Positions 43,681 through 52,771 of a stretch of DNA of 64,000 nucleotides are shown one piece after another. This DNA comes from Chloroflexi bacterium HGW-Chloroflexi-3 (lineage in GTDB: Bacteria; Chloroflexota; Anaerolineae; Anaerolineales; Anaerolineaceae). The notes under the pieces were generated by a model that was not told the DNA's origin, did no database searches, and saw nothing but the letters and a program-made list of their open reading frames with translations. A program made the translations under genes and the position numbers. Numbering within the stretch: position 1 is the first letter of the stretch; each line of letters opens with the position of its first letter. The DNA lies in the NCBI GenBank assembly GCA_002842045.1, contig PHBX01000002.1, positions 186,001 through 250,000 on the forward strand, written 5' to 3'.

Positions 43681-44767
43681 TTATTCAATATTGTATTTGA
43701 GGTACGCTTCAATAAATCCGTTCAAGTCACCATCCAGAACCGTATTGACATTCCCTACCTCAAATTCAGTGCGATGATCCTTTGCTAATTGATAGGGGTG
43801 CAGGACGTAGGACCTGATTTGACTTCCCCATTCTGCTTTTTGATAAACCCCGCGTAATTTGGATAATTCCTTTTCCTGTTCAACCCTTCTAATTTCGAGT
43901 AATTTTGCTTTTAAAACTCGAAAGGCATTTTCGCGATTCTGTAATTGAGAACGCTCATTCTGACACGTGACAATGATCCCGGTTGGAATATGGAGTAACC
44001 GGATCGCGGTACTATTTTTCTGAACATTTTGCCCACCGGCCCCCGATGATTTAAAAATGTCAACACGAACATCATCCTGTGGAATATCGATGGGCATATT
44101 GTCTTGATCAATGTCTGGCAAAATCTCGACCTGAGCGAATGAAGTATGACGGCGATGGGCAGCGTCAAACGGAGATAATCTGACCAACCGATGAACTCCT
44201 TTTTCTGATTTCAAGTAGCCATATGCATATTTGCCATCCACCGCGATGGTTACGCTCTTGATGCCGGCTTCTTCACCCACCGATCGATCAAGAATATCTG
44301 CTTTAAAATTATTCTTTTCTGCCCATCTCAGATACATTCTTTCAAGCATTTCAGCCCAATCCTGAGAATCGGTGCCACCTGCACCCGCATGAATTGCCAG
44401 TAAAGCATTTCCATGATCGTATTCTTCTGAAAGAAGTGTGCTTAACTCGAGTTGGTCAAGTTTGTGATCAATTTCAATCAATTCTCTCTCGAGATCGGTG
44501 CGAATCGATTCATCACCCAAAAGAGCTAAATCATGCGAATCACTAATTTGCAATTTTAGTTTCTCTAAATCATGAATTTCTTCACGAAGATCAACGATTT
44601 TTTTTAATATTGCCTGGGCCTTTTCGCGATTCTCCCAAAGGTCAGGGTTTTCAGCCAGTTTTTCTAACTCTGATAATCTTGACTTTTTTTCAGGTAAGTC
44701 AAAGATGCTCCAGTAGATCGTTAATTTTGACAATACAGTCTGCCAAGCGATCAATTATATCTTGCAT
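43681..44767 (-). CDS. prfB: Peptide chain release factor 2 (programmed +1 frameshift)
   Basis: Releases proteins at UGA and UAA. Translation starts at ATG 44767 (GGAG five bases upstream), reads 22 codons ending ELLEH-type sequence before CTT, then meets an in-frame TGA at 44699-44701. A +1 slip at CTT TGA C leads into LDLPEKKSRLSELEKL and a normal 361-residue RF2. The SPF recognition motif (LVRLSPFDAAHRRHTSF) and the GGQ loop (SSGAGGQNVQKNSTAIR) are both present. The frame downstream of the slip is open upstream too, so naive calling gives a wrong N-terminus. ftsY ends 11 bases upstream of the true start. Confidence 0.95.
44698..44713 (-). promoter_or_regulatory. prfB autoregulatory frameshift site
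   Basis: On the minus strand the sequence is CTGGAGCATCTTTGAC. GGAG acts as the internal Shine-Dalgarno three bases before CTT, which is followed by TGA C. This matches the well-known RF2 recoding signal: low RF2 favours the +1 slip. Confidence 0.93.
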
Positions 44768-44778
44768 AAATACTCCGA

Positions 44779-45687
44779 TTAATTTAACAAACCGTCAACA
44801 AAAGCTGCCGGATCAAATTCTTGAAAATCTTCTGGTTTTTCACCCAAACCAGCATAAATAATGGGCAAATTTAATTCTTTTTGAATGGCAAATGCCATCC
44901 CGCCTTTTGCAGTGGAATCCAGTTTTGTGAGAATGACACCATTGATGTTGACAGCTTCCTTAAAGGCGCGCGCTTGCATCAGTGCGTTTTGGCCAGTTGT
45001 CGCATCCAGAATTAGCCAGGTTGCGTGAGGCGCTCCAGGCATGGCTTTACTGATAACTCGATTTACTTTTTTCAATTCTTCCATCAAATTGAAACGGGTA
45101 TGCAATCTACCTGCGGTATCGACAAATACCAGATCATATTGCTTGGAAATTCCTGCCTGAACTGCATCGTATGCAACAGCTCCGGGATCTGCATTCGGTT
45201 GGCCGGAGATGACCGGGATGCCCAGACGATCCCCCCAAACTTCCAGTTGTTCAACGGCTGCCGCACGATATGTATCGGCTGCTGCAAAGAGGACTCTCTG
45301 CCCCTGGTTTTTAAATTTCTTGCCCAGTTTCGCAAGCGTTGTAGTTTTCCCGGATCCATTTACGCCTACAACCATGATGACAGCAGGTTTTTGAGCGGAA
45401 AAATCGGGAATTTCTGGCACAATCAGTTTTGATTGAAGCTCAAGAGCCAGATGTTGGCGTAAATCGGCTGTGGTAATGATTCCTTCAATTTCAACTTTAT
45501 TGATCAAATCAGTGATGATAGCGCCAGTTGTATCAATACCAATATCTGCCTGAATAAGCATGGATTCCAGCTCATCCCAGGTCTCCACAGTAATTTCAGT
45601 TGCTCCAAAAAAATTTGCCAGACGTCCAAAAGCAACTTTTCTGGTACGCTCTAAACTATTTTTCCATTTATTGAGAAAATCTGCCAT
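44779..45687 (-). CDS. ftsY: Signal recognition particle receptor FtsY
   Basis: SRP-type GTPase that docks ribosome-nascent chains at the translocon. The 302-residue protein is a short FtsY: an N domain (about 1-85) without the long acidic A domain, then the G domain with GVNGSGKTTTLAKLG, DTYRAAAVEQL, DTAGRLHTRFNLMEEL, TKLDSTAKGG and GLGEKPEDFQEFD. It is followed by prfB on the same strand with an 11-base gap. The 5' flank holds rlmN ending 22 bases away. Confidence 0.96.
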   Translation of the reverse strand: MADFLNKWKNSLERTRKVAFGRLANFFGATEITVETWDELESMLIQADIGIDTTGAIITDLINKVEIEGIITTADLRQHLALELQSKLIVPEIPDFSAQKPAVIMVVGVNGSGKTTTLAKLGKKFKNQGQRVLFAAADTYRAAAVEQLEVWGDRLGIPVISGQPNADPGAVAYDAVQAGISKQYDLVFVDTAGRLHTRFNLMEELKKVNRVISKAMPGAPHATWLILDATTGQNALMQARAFKEAVNINGVILTKLDSTAKGGMAFAIQKELNLPIIYAGLGEKPEDFQEFDPAAFVDGLLN

Positions 45688-45709
45688 AGCGTGAAATTAT
45701 AACATAAGG

Positions 45710-46750
45710 TCAACTCGCGTGATGGATCGCCAGTTGGCCACATCCTGCCTGGATATCAATACCTCGACGAAGGCGAATTGTGCAAGGGATTCCATTCTTT
45801 TCTAATACTTTTTGAAACTTAATCGTCTGTTCTCTGTCTGTAGCCTGATAGATGGATTGGCTGGTCGGATTCAGTGGAATGGCATTTACGTGACATAATA
45901 ACCCTTTTAGCAGGTAAGCCAATTTTTGGGCTGTTTGTTCACTATCATTTTTACCGGCAATCAATGCCCACTCGAAAGTAATTCTGCGATTGGTCTTTTC
46001 GATATAGTATTTACAGGCGTCTAAAATATCCTGGATGGGATATTTTTTGTTGACAGGCATAAGAGATGACCGTTCAGAATCATCCACAGCATGTAAACTA
46101 ATTGCCAGATTAACCTGTCTTTTTTCGTCGGCAAAGCGTTTAATCATGGGCACCAGACCTACCGTTGAAATGGTGAATCTTCTTGCACCCAATCCAAAAC
46201 CGTTTGGATCACCAAGGCAGTCAATGGCTTTCATCGTCGCATCATAATTATGAAACGGTTCGCCCATACCCATCAAAACAATGTTGGTAACTTTTTCACC
46301 ATCGGATTTTAATAGTCTTGCAAAATATAATACCTGATCAACGATTTCTCCTGCAGTAAGATGACGTCTAAATCCCATTTGTCCGGTGGCGCAAAAAACA
46401 CAACCCATGGCACAGCCGGCTTGTGTGGAAATACACAGCGTGCGTCGCTGGTCGTATTTCATTAACACTGTCTCGATTGCCTTCTGATCCCGTAATTGGA
46501 ATAAGATTTTTTCTGTTTCATTATCATTTGATTTCAAGGATTGGATTGGAATCATGGGTTGAAACTCAAAAAGATCAAATAATTCATCTCTCAATGGTTT
46601 TGGAATATTCGAAAATTCATCTGGTTTGGACCATAAATTCTTGTATACTCCCGACCAAATCTGGTTACCCCGAAATGATGGTTGCTTGAGATCGTTGATG
46701 ATCACATCCTGCAATTGTTCATAAGATAAATCAAAGAATATCGTTTTCAT
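45710..46750 (-). CDS. rlmN: Dual-specificity RNA methyltransferase RlmN
   Basis: Radical-SAM enzyme that methylates C2 of A2503 in 23S rRNA (and A37 in some tRNAs). The 346-residue protein has the CxxxCxxC cluster motif in AGCAMGCVFCATGQMGF, the GMGEPFHNYD motif, the SAM-binding FTISTVGLVP, and the C-terminal catalytic Cys region RRGIDIQAGCGQL. I chose ATG 46750, which overlaps the upstream hydrolase stop (ATGA), over a TTG five codons earlier. Confidence 0.96.
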   Translation of the reverse strand: MKTIFFDLSYEQLQDVIINDLKQPSFRGNQIWSGVYKNLWSKPDEFSNIPKPLRDELFDLFEFQPMIPIQSLKSNDNETEKILFQLRDQKAIETVLMKYDQRRTLCISTQAGCAMGCVFCATGQMGFRRHLTAGEIVDQVLYFARLLKSDGEKVTNIVLMGMGEPFHNYDATMKAIDCLGDPNGFGLGARRFTISTVGLVPMIKRFADEKRQVNLAISLHAVDDSERSSLMPVNKKYPIQDILDACKYYIEKTNRRITFEWALIAGKNDSEQTAQKLAYLLKGLLCHVNAIPLNPTSQSIYQATDREQTIKFQKVLEKNGIPCTIRLRRGIDIQAGCGQLAIHHAS

Positions 46751-47559
46751 TGTAATATTTCCCAATTATTCATATTGAAGTAATCGACCAAATCTGATAA
46801 ATTTTCAAAAACAAAATGCGGTTTGTAAGCTAAGTTAATCAAATCTTCTGAGGTGGAAATACCAGTCAGAACTAATGCTGTGATACATTTAGCTTCAAGA
46901 CCTCCCAGTATGTCGGTATCTAATCGATCACCGATGACCAAGGTTGATTCAGCTGAAGCATTGATTATTTTCATGGCAATTTCAAACATTTTTGGTTTTG
47001 GTTTGCCAGCAAGAATGGCATTTCGGCCACTACCAACTTCCAATGCTCGCAAAATAGATCCAGCACCTGGAATGATTCCTTCCGGTGTTGGAAAGGTCGT
47101 ATCAGCATTGGTGTAGTAAAAGTCAACTTCCTGTCGCAAAAGCAAAGTGGCAAGTTTTAATTTTTCATAATTGATTTGGCGATCCAATCCGCCAACGACT
47201 GCAAAAACATCTTGATCACGATGATGAAAACCGTTTTTCTGCAATGCTTCTCTCAGTCCATTTTCTCCTATGATGTGGACAGGTCCACCATTTGGAAATT
47301 TTTCTTTTAGCATTTTTGCCAGGGTTGTGGCTGATGTAATGACTTGATCTTCTTTTGATGAAATACCAAATCTTCTTAATGTATCCTGATAATCAGAGGG
47401 GGATTTTGTACTATTATTGGTAGCAAATGCATATTTGATTTTATGAAATTGTAGCAAACGAAAAATTTCCCCCAAATCCCCAATAGGAGTTTGATCTCTC
47501 CATAAAACTCCATCCATATCAAATATCAACGATTTTATTTTTTTCATTTTAGTTTTCAC
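46747..47559 (-). CDS. HAD-IIA family (NagD-like) sugar phosphatase
   Basis: Phosphatase of the haloacid dehalogenase superfamily, class IIA. Catalytic motifs: nucleophile in LIFDMDGVLWRDQTPI (residues about 11-26), motif II in FATNNSTKSPSDY, and motif III/IV in GKPKPKMFEIA and VIGDRLDTDILGGLEAKC. The 270-residue length is typical. The substrate is unknown; relatives act on nucleotide or sugar phosphates or phosphoglycolate. The start is GTG 47559 or ATG 47547, and neither has a strong ribosome-binding site. It is coupled to rlmN by a 4-base overlap. Confidence 0.9.
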   Translation of the reverse strand: MKTKMKKIKSLIFDMDGVLWRDQTPIGDLGEIFRLLQFHKIKYAFATNNSTKSPSDYQDTLRRFGISSKEDQVITSATTLAKMLKEKFPNGGPVHIIGENGLREALQKNGFHHRDQDVFAVVGGLDRQINYEKLKLATLLLRQEVDFYYTNADTTFPTPEGIIPGAGSILRALEVGSGRNAILAGKPKPKMFEIAMKIINASAESTLVIGDRLDTDILGGLEAKCITALVLTGISTSEDLINLAYKPHFVFENLSDLVDYFNMNNWEILQ

Positions 47560-47567
47560 TTAAATAT

Positions 47568-47598
47568 AAAGCCGGATGGCTGATAGCTGTCCGGCTTT
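47568..47598 (-). terminator. Intrinsic terminator-like hairpin after clpP
   Basis: AAAGCCGGA (47568-47576) pairs with TCCGGCTTT (47590-47598). On the minus strand the tail is only moderately T-rich, so termination may be partial and the HAD-rlmN genes may also be read from clpP. Confidence 0.65.
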
Positions 47599-47616
47599 GT
47601 CACAAATTATCAGTAA

Positions 47617-48225
47617 TTACTTTTTTGTTGGAACTTCAAGTACTTTATCTACCAGACCGTACGTAACTGCTTGCTCAGAGCTGAGATAATAATCTCTCTC
47701 GGTGTCGTGCTCGATTGTATCTAAAGTTTGGCCGGTGCTTTCTGCCATAATTTCATTTAACCGAGCTTTCAAGCGGAGTATTTCTTTTGCTTGAATTTCA
47801 ATATCAGAAGCCTGTCCTTGTGCTCCACCGAGAGGTTGATGCATGTGGATGGTCGCATGCGGCAGGGCATAGCGTTGACCTTTTTCTCCGGCCGCAAGGA
47901 TCACGGTTCCAAATGATGCTGTCATGCCAACTGCCACCGTGGATATCTTGTTAGGGATCATCTTCATTGTGTCGTAGATCGCCAACCCGGCATAAATGTG
48001 ACCACCAGGTGAATTGATATACATTTGTATACTCGCTTCAGGATCTTCTCTACTTAAGAAAAGTAATTGCGCGACAGTTACGTTGGCCACCTGATCGTTG
48101 ATAGGTGTTCCCAACATGATGATTCTATTCTTCAGCAGCAATGAGAAAATATCATATGCTCGCTCACCTCTGCCGGATGATTCAATCACCATTGGAATTA
48201 CAGATGAAAATTCAGGGATACTCAT
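47617..48225 (-). CDS. clpP: ATP-dependent Clp protease proteolytic subunit
   Basis: Barrel-forming serine peptidase that degrades proteins unfolded by ClpX/ClpA/ClpC. The 202-residue protein has the active Ser104 in [12 protein letters not shown], His129 in [12 protein letters not shown] and the Asp in [11 protein letters not shown]. The head region IVFLGTPI-type segment reads [15 protein letters not shown]. It follows tig by 24 bases on the same strand, the widely conserved tig-clpP order. clpX is not next, since a terminator-like hairpin and an unrelated hydrolase follow. Confidence 0.97.
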   Translation of the reverse strand: MSIPEFSSVIPMVIESSGRGERAYDIFSLLLKNRIIMLGTPINDQVANVTVAQLLFLSREDPEASIQMYINSPGGHIYAGLAIYDTMKMIPNKISTVAVGMTASFGTVILAAGEKGQRYALPHATIHMHQPLGGAQGQASDIEIQAKEILRLKARLNEIMAESTGQTLDTIEHDTERDYYLSSEQAVTYGLVDKVLEVPTKK

Positions 48226-48249
48226 AATCCTGATACAACTCCTTTCGTT

Positions 48250-49698
48250 TTACTCTTTGGGAGTTCCATCTCCCTCAGATTCAGCTTGTACTTCATTCTT
48301 GTTTGATTCTACTTCTATTTCCTGTTCTACGACGGTTTCTGTAGCATCATCGGAACTCTCTTCAACTGCTTCATCGGTTGCTTCTATTTCAGTCTCACCT
48401 GAAGCCAAAGCTTTCATACGTTCAAGTGTTCGCTGATTGTACAAACGTGAAATGGCATTGTAAGCAACATTATTCACCATTTCATCATTTAATTTCGCTT
48501 TCTTGCCTTTTTGGTCAGGTATATTTTGAAGCATTTGAACAGTGTCATTAATTATTTCATCGATATCTTCTTTGGCAACTTCAACTTTTTCTTCTTGAGC
48601 AACCTTTTCAATGATTAATGTACTTTTTACACGGTTAATCGCTGCAGGTCGAACATTCTCTTCGATGTATTTTTCTTTATCAGTACTCAATAGTTTCAAA
48701 TAGGTATCGAAATCCAGATTCTGTTGTTTGAGATCCCGTTCCAATGATTTCAACATATGTTCAATTTCTTCTTCAACCATGAAAGGTGGGAATTTGACAG
48801 TTGAGATTTCAGCATATTTCTCAATTAAATCTGAATAATATTTGTCATCGTATTCTTGTTTTTTGTTAATTTCATGTTGCTCGCGGACCGCCTGTTCAAG
48901 TTCTGCGAAGTTCTCGAATTGTCCGAGAGAATTCGCAAATTCATCATCTAATTCAGGCAGAGTGAGTGTTTTGACAGATTGTATATTGGTGACAAATTTG
49001 ACAGTTTTTCCTTTAAATCGCTCGTCCTCTGCATCTTCCGTGAATGAATATTCAATGTCTTTCGAATCGCCTTCATTCATACCAATCAATTCATTCGAGA
49101 AACCTTCATATGGCCAATTGTCTTTTTTATCATCTTCACCAATCACCAACTGAACTGGTGTTTCCTCTAAAATGGCTTCTTCGTTTTCAAAACCGGTGAG
49201 TTTAAAATAAACCACGTCACCCTTTTCGATTGGTCTTTCAGCCGGTTCAGCTGTTGCATAATTTTTCTGTAATCGGGTGATGAATTCGTTGATTTCTTCA
49301 TCCATAACAGGTTCCGGACTGTATTCCAATTCGATTGATTTATAATCTCCCAATTCAACTTCCGGTTTGAGCGGTACTAAGAAACTCAATTTTGGGGGGT
49401 CCATGGAAATGATTTCCTGCAAAGAACCAGGGCCAGAAGGAGTTACGGAAGTTTCATCCAATACTTTTGCATATTGTTCATCAATGAGCAATTCAATGGC
49501 TTCTTCATTTATTGCACCTTCGCCAAACATTCTTAAAATCACGTCGTAAGGAGCTTTTCCGGGTCTAAATCCAGGAATTTTTGCCTTGTTAGCAATTTTT
49601 CTGGCAGCCCGACGTTTAAAACTATCAAATAATTCAACCTCGAATTCAGCTTCGATTTTTACTTGATGATCTTCTTGTGGAATGGTTTCAATTTTCAA
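48250..49698 (-). CDS. tig: Trigger factor
   Basis: Ribosome-bound chaperone for nascent chains. The 482-residue protein has the ribosome-binding signature in ANKAKIPGFRPGKAPYDVILRMFG (residues about 38-60), an FKBP-type peptidyl-prolyl isomerase domain (about 160-245), and the helical C-terminal arms. The last 50 residues are a Glu/Ser/Thr-rich tail, longer than in E. coli. It heads the tig-clpP operon, and tRNA-Leu lies just upstream on the same strand. Confidence 0.96.
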   Translation of the reverse strand: MKIETIPQEDHQVKIEAEFEVELFDSFKRRAARKIANKAKIPGFRPGKAPYDVILRMFGEGAINEEAIELLIDEQYAKVLDETSVTPSGPGSLQEIISMDPPKLSFLVPLKPEVELGDYKSIELEYSPEPVMDEEINEFITRLQKNYATAEPAERPIEKGDVVYFKLTGFENEEAILEETPVQLVIGEDDKKDNWPYEGFSNELIGMNEGDSKDIEYSFTEDAEDERFKGKTVKFVTNIQSVKTLTLPELDDEFANSLGQFENFAELEQAVREQHEINKKQEYDDKYYSDLIEKYAEISTVKFPPFMVEEEIEHMLKSLERDLKQQNLDFDTYLKLLSTDKEKYIEENVRPAAINRVKSTLIIEKVAQEEKVEVAKEDIDEIINDTVQMLQNIPDQKGKKAKLNDEMVNNVAYNAISRLYNQRTLERMKALASGETEIEATDEAVEESSDDATETVVEQEIEVESNKNEVQAESEGDGTPKE

Positions 49699-49728
49699 AG
49701 CGACAATCCTTTATATAAAAAATGATTA

Positions 49729-49810
49729 TGGGGAAGAGGGGACTTGAACCCCTACGCCTTTCGGCACATGATCCTAAGTCATGCCTGTCTGCCAATTCCA
49801 GCACTTCCCC
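49729..49810 (-). tRNA. tRNA-Leu (TAG)
   Basis: Minus-strand class II tRNA: acceptor GGGGAAG pairs with CTTCCCC, with discriminator A. The anticodon arm CATGA-CTTAGGA-TCATG gives anticodon TAG. The variable arm GCCGAAAGGC is long, as expected for leucine, and the T loop is TTCAAGT. CCA is not encoded. Confidence 0.96.
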
Positions 49811-49821
49811 ACAGCGTCCAA

Positions 49822-49850
49822 ATTATAAGCGTAACAAGGCAGAGCGTCAA
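49822..49850 (-). promoter_or_regulatory. Promoter of tRNA-Leu
   Basis: On the minus strand TTGACG (49845-49850), a 17-base spacer and TATAAT (49822-49827) stand 11 bases before the mature tRNA. It is one of the closest matches to the sigma-70 consensus in the window and may also drive tig-clpP. Confidence 0.8.
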
Positions 49851-49896
49851 TAATCAGATATAATAAGGTGTTTATTTCAAATAGGAGATGCAGGCA

Positions 49897-50301
49897 TTGG
49901 GAAGAGTAATTAATCCGGACAGCAGTGGGAAAGAAAGAACAAAATTAACGAAGAGTATTGTTAAAGCGATTCGCCAACTTATGACACAGACACAACCTGA
50001 TCAAAACACCAGAGATCTGGCTGCTTTTATTGTTTTAGGATTGGAAGATATCTATAAAAGCATTGATATCTCAGTTTTGGCCTGGGAAAAACGTGGATAT
50101 TGGGTAAAAGCAGATCGATTTAGAATCGATTGGGAATGGACATTACAATTCAGTAAACAAATGAGGGAAGCTTTACTCAAAGAGGATTGGGCACAGGTTG
50201 CTTTGATGGCAGCTAAAACAGCTCAAAAGTTTAATAATGTTAAGATTCCGGTGAATAACCGGATAGGAGAACCATGGATCGGTGCTTTTAAAAATCTGTA
50301 G
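49897..50301 (+). CDS. Conserved-looking protein of unknown function
   Basis: I do not recognise the family. The 134-residue protein is all-helical, with no membrane segment and no cysteines. Features are KLTKSIVKAIRQLM, DLAAFIVLGLEDIYKSIDISVLAWEKRGYWVKADRFR (a Trp/Tyr-rich core) and a C-terminal NNRIGEPWIGAF. I prefer TTG 49897, because AGGAG lies 9 bases upstream, whereas it directly abuts the ATG at 49888. A TATAAT box at 49859-49864 diverges from the tRNA-Leu promoter. A terminator follows. Confidence 0.75.
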   Translation: MGRVINPDSSGKERTKLTKSIVKAIRQLMTQTQPDQNTRDLAAFIVLGLEDIYKSIDISVLAWEKRGYWVKADRFRIDWEWTLQFSKQMREALLKEDWAQVALMAAKTAQKFNNVKIPVNNRIGEPWIGAFKNL

Positions 50302-50329
50302 GAAAAAATTGAATAGTTTTTTCAATTAA

Positions 50330-50361
50330 AAAAGAGGCCGGTATTTTTTCCGACCTCTTTT
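50330..50361. terminator. Bidirectional intrinsic terminator
   Basis: AAAAGAGG pairs with CCTCTTTT, followed after one mismatch by CGG/CCG. The loop is T-rich. It separates the rightward small gene from the leftward acyl-CoA synthetase gene. Confidence 0.85.
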
Positions 50362-50376
50362 GTGTTACCAAAAATC

Positions 50377-52485
50377 TTATTTTTTCAAGATGATTCGAGC
50401 ATCAACGACTTTTACACCTCGACCTTCCTCGTATACAAGAACGGGATTGGCGTCAGATTCGCTGACTTCATCTGCCAGATCGACAATCATGTTTGCGTAA
50501 CGGCTAATGGTTTCAGCTAACACTTCACGATCACGAGGAGCTTCGCCACGAACGCCAGCTAAAATGGGGGCACCACGAATTTCACTGATCATGCGTAATG
50601 AAGATTTCTTGGATACTGGTGCTACACGGAAAGTTACGTCTTTTAATACTTCCACAAAAATTCCACCGAGACCAAACATCATTGTTGGGCCGAATGTTGA
50701 GTCATTCACTGAGCCTAAAATGACTTCAGTTCCCCAGGGGGCCATTTCCTGAATAGCAATACCATGGATATTTGCGTCTGGATTGTAAGCTTTTGCGTTT
50801 ACGATAATGGTCTTATAAGCCTCTCGACAGGATACTTCGTCTTTAATGTTGACTTTTACCCCACCAGCATCTGATTTATGCAGGATTTCGGGGGAGACAA
50901 TCTTCATTACGATCGGAAAACCTATTTCTTTTGCCATTACAACAGCTTCTTCTTCGGATTTGGCTAATTTTGTGGCCGTAATTGGTAATCCGTATGCAGC
51001 AAAAACCTGTTTGGCTTCAATTTCTGTTAGAGCGTCTCGTCCATCTTCACGTGCTGCTTTGATAATGGATAAAGCGGCTGATTTATCAATATTTTCTAAT
51101 TTTTCTTCCGGTTCAGAAACGATTTCTTTCATCCGGGCATACTCGCGTAATGCAGATAAAGCGCTGATCGCGAGGTCTGGTCCTGCATAAGCAGGAATAC
51201 CGTTTTCAACCAACCATTGCATAGCTTTTTCGGATTTTTCACCACCGACAAATGAAACACAAACCGGTTTGTGTTTGACACCTGATTCATCAATGGCTTT
51301 CTTGATTCCAACGGCGATATCCATCGGTTCGGTCATGGCAGTTTCACAATAAAGAACGGCCAAACCATCAACCCAATCGTGGGCGAAGGAGAATTTTACC
51401 GAATCGTGATACCAGTCATTTCCAGCCATTCCGGTAAGATCAACAGGATTTTTTGCTGAACCGAATACAGGCATGTGTTTCTTAAGCTCATCCTGTACAT
51501 CTTTTGGTGCGAATTTCAAAGGAAGATTGAAACGTTCTGCTGCATCGGTTGCCAGGACACCTACACCACCGCCATTGGTGATGATAAGTAAATTCTCACC
51601 TTTCATAGGAGGTTGAAGAGATAACGCTAAGGATAAGTCAAATAAATTACCCAGATCAGATGCTTGAACAATTCCGGATTGCTGGAATGCAGCACCATAA
51701 ACTTTTGCTGCTCCTGCTAAAGAGCCGGTGTGTGATGCTGCAGCAGCGGCTCCATGGGCTGATACACCAGCTTTGAGAGCAATTACAGGTTTTGATACTT
51801 TTCTGGCAACATCCATGAATTTGCGACCATCTTTGAAACCTTCAATGTAAAGGGAGATTGAGCTTGTGTTTTCATCTTTGTCAAGCCATTCAACAAGATC
51901 GGCAAAATCAACATCTGACATATTTCCGATAGAAATCAATTTTTCAAAACCTACTCGGCGTGTAAATGTTGCCATGTCGATTGCTATTAATAATGCACCG
52001 CTTTGGGAGACTAAAGCACCTTTGCCAACCAGAGGCAAGATGGGGGCAAATGAAGCGTTGAGTTTTTCTGCATTTGAGAGTGTCCCTACAATATTGGGTC
52101 CTAATATTCGGATACCATGTTCATGGGCTTTAGCGACCAATTGTTCTTCAAGCTCTTTATTGCCTACTTCAGAAAAACCGGAGGTGATAATAATCAAGCC
52201 TTTAACGCCTTTTTTACCAGCTTCATCAATGGCTTCCAGGACGAATTTGGCAGGTATTGTAATAACCGCAGCATCGATTTCGCCAGGAACATCCAGCATA
52301 GATTTGTAACATTTGACACCTAAAATCTCTTCAGATTTCAAGTTGATCGGATAAATCTTGCCTTCATATCCGCCCTCTATAATATTCTTAATGACGCTAT
52401 GACCAATTTTGGTTGGGTCTGATGAAGCACCTAAAACAGCAATTGATTTTGGACGCATAAGTCCATCTAAGTATTGATTATCCAC
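50377..52485 (-). CDS. ADP-forming acetate/acyl-CoA synthetase (alpha-beta fusion)
   Basis: Converts an acyl-CoA, ADP and phosphate to the acid, CoA and ATP, a substrate-level energy step. Over 702 residues: a CoA-binding Rossmann domain (LMRPKSIAVLGASSDPTKIG), succinyl-CoA ligase-like domains with SQSGALLIAID and the phospho-His region AAASHTGSLAGAAKVYG, and a C-terminal ATP-grasp domain (FPIVMKIVSPEILHKSDAGGVK). Both subunits of the archaeal enzyme are fused. I chose GTG 52485, with TGAGG six bases upstream. An in-frame extension to 52578 runs through a terminator hairpin and is not coding. Acetate or branched-chain acyl-CoA could be the substrate. Confidence 0.92.
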   Translation of the reverse strand: MDNQYLDGLMRPKSIAVLGASSDPTKIGHSVIKNIIEGGYEGKIYPINLKSEEILGVKCYKSMLDVPGEIDAAVITIPAKFVLEAIDEAGKKGVKGLIIITSGFSEVGNKELEEQLVAKAHEHGIRILGPNIVGTLSNAEKLNASFAPILPLVGKGALVSQSGALLIAIDMATFTRRVGFEKLISIGNMSDVDFADLVEWLDKDENTSSISLYIEGFKDGRKFMDVARKVSKPVIALKAGVSAHGAAAAASHTGSLAGAAKVYGAAFQQSGIVQASDLGNLFDLSLALSLQPPMKGENLLIITNGGGVGVLATDAAERFNLPLKFAPKDVQDELKKHMPVFGSAKNPVDLTGMAGNDWYHDSVKFSFAHDWVDGLAVLYCETAMTEPMDIAVGIKKAIDESGVKHKPVCVSFVGGEKSEKAMQWLVENGIPAYAGPDLAISALSALREYARMKEIVSEPEEKLENIDKSAALSIIKAAREDGRDALTEIEAKQVFAAYGLPITATKLAKSEEEAVVMAKEIGFPIVMKIVSPEILHKSDAGGVKVNIKDEVSCREAYKTIIVNAKAYNPDANIHGIAIQEMAPWGTEVILGSVNDSTFGPTMMFGLGGIFVEVLKDVTFRVAPVSKKSSLRMISEIRGAPILAGVRGEAPRDREVLAETISRYANMIVDLADEVSESDANPVLVYEEGRGVKVVDARIILKK

Positions 52486-52509
52486 GGTTTTCCTCAATAA
52501 TATTGAGAG

Positions 52510-52554
52510 ATAAAAAAACAAAAAACCTCCCTTGAAATTTTCCAATGGGAGTTT
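52510..52554 (-). terminator. Intrinsic terminator in the acyl-CoA synthetase leader (possible attenuator)
   Basis: On the minus strand AAAC-TCCC-(A)-TTG pairs with CAA-GGGA-(G)-GTTT across an 8-base loop, and is followed by TTTGTTTTTTT. It lies between a promoter (52625-52654) and the start codon at 52485, so it can control the synthetase itself. Confidence 0.7.
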
Positions 52555-52567
52555 ATTAACCAGAAAT

Positions 52568-52606
52568 CTACATACCAATAATAACTTTCGAATCCAATAA
52601 ATTCAT
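52568..52606 (-). CDS. Possible 12-residue leader peptide
   Basis: A short frame MNLLDSKVIIGM lies between the promoter and the leader terminator. A weak AAGAG site stands seven bases before its ATG. Five of twelve residues are branched-chain amino acids (two Leu, one Val, two Ile), which would suit attenuation by branched-chain aminoacyl-tRNA supply. This is a hypothesis from position and composition only. Confidence 0.3.
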   Translation of the reverse strand: MNLLDSKVIIGM

Positions 52607-52624
52607 TAATCTACTCTTGTTATC

Positions 52625-52654
52625 TTTATAGTTTATCATGATATGGTTGTCTAA
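52625..52654 (-). promoter_or_regulatory. Promoter for the acyl-CoA synthetase leader
   Basis: On the minus strand TTAGAC (52649-52654), an 18-base spacer and TATAAA (52625-52630). The transcript would carry a leader of about 130 bases containing the terminator. Confidence 0.55.
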
Positions 52655-52721
52655 GATCATATTTTAAGTCCTTTTCGTCAAACAAATGTACTCATTAATG
52701 CGGTATTTTTATCATCAATTT

Positions 52722-52759
52722 AAATAAAGAACTCCTGTTTTTGCAGGAGCCCTTTATTT
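52722..52759 (-). terminator. Intrinsic terminator of htpG
   Basis: AAATAAAG pairs with CTTTATTT, then after a 2x2 internal loop CTCCTG pairs with CAGGAG. It lies 13 bases past the htpG stop and upstream of the synthetase promoter. Confidence 0.85.
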
Positions 52760-52771
52760 ATTTTCGGAGTT

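Noticed and set aside
43681..44754. prfB as a truncated gene or pseudogene
   Set aside because: The in-frame TGA is part of the standard RF2 recoding signal, so the gene is intact.
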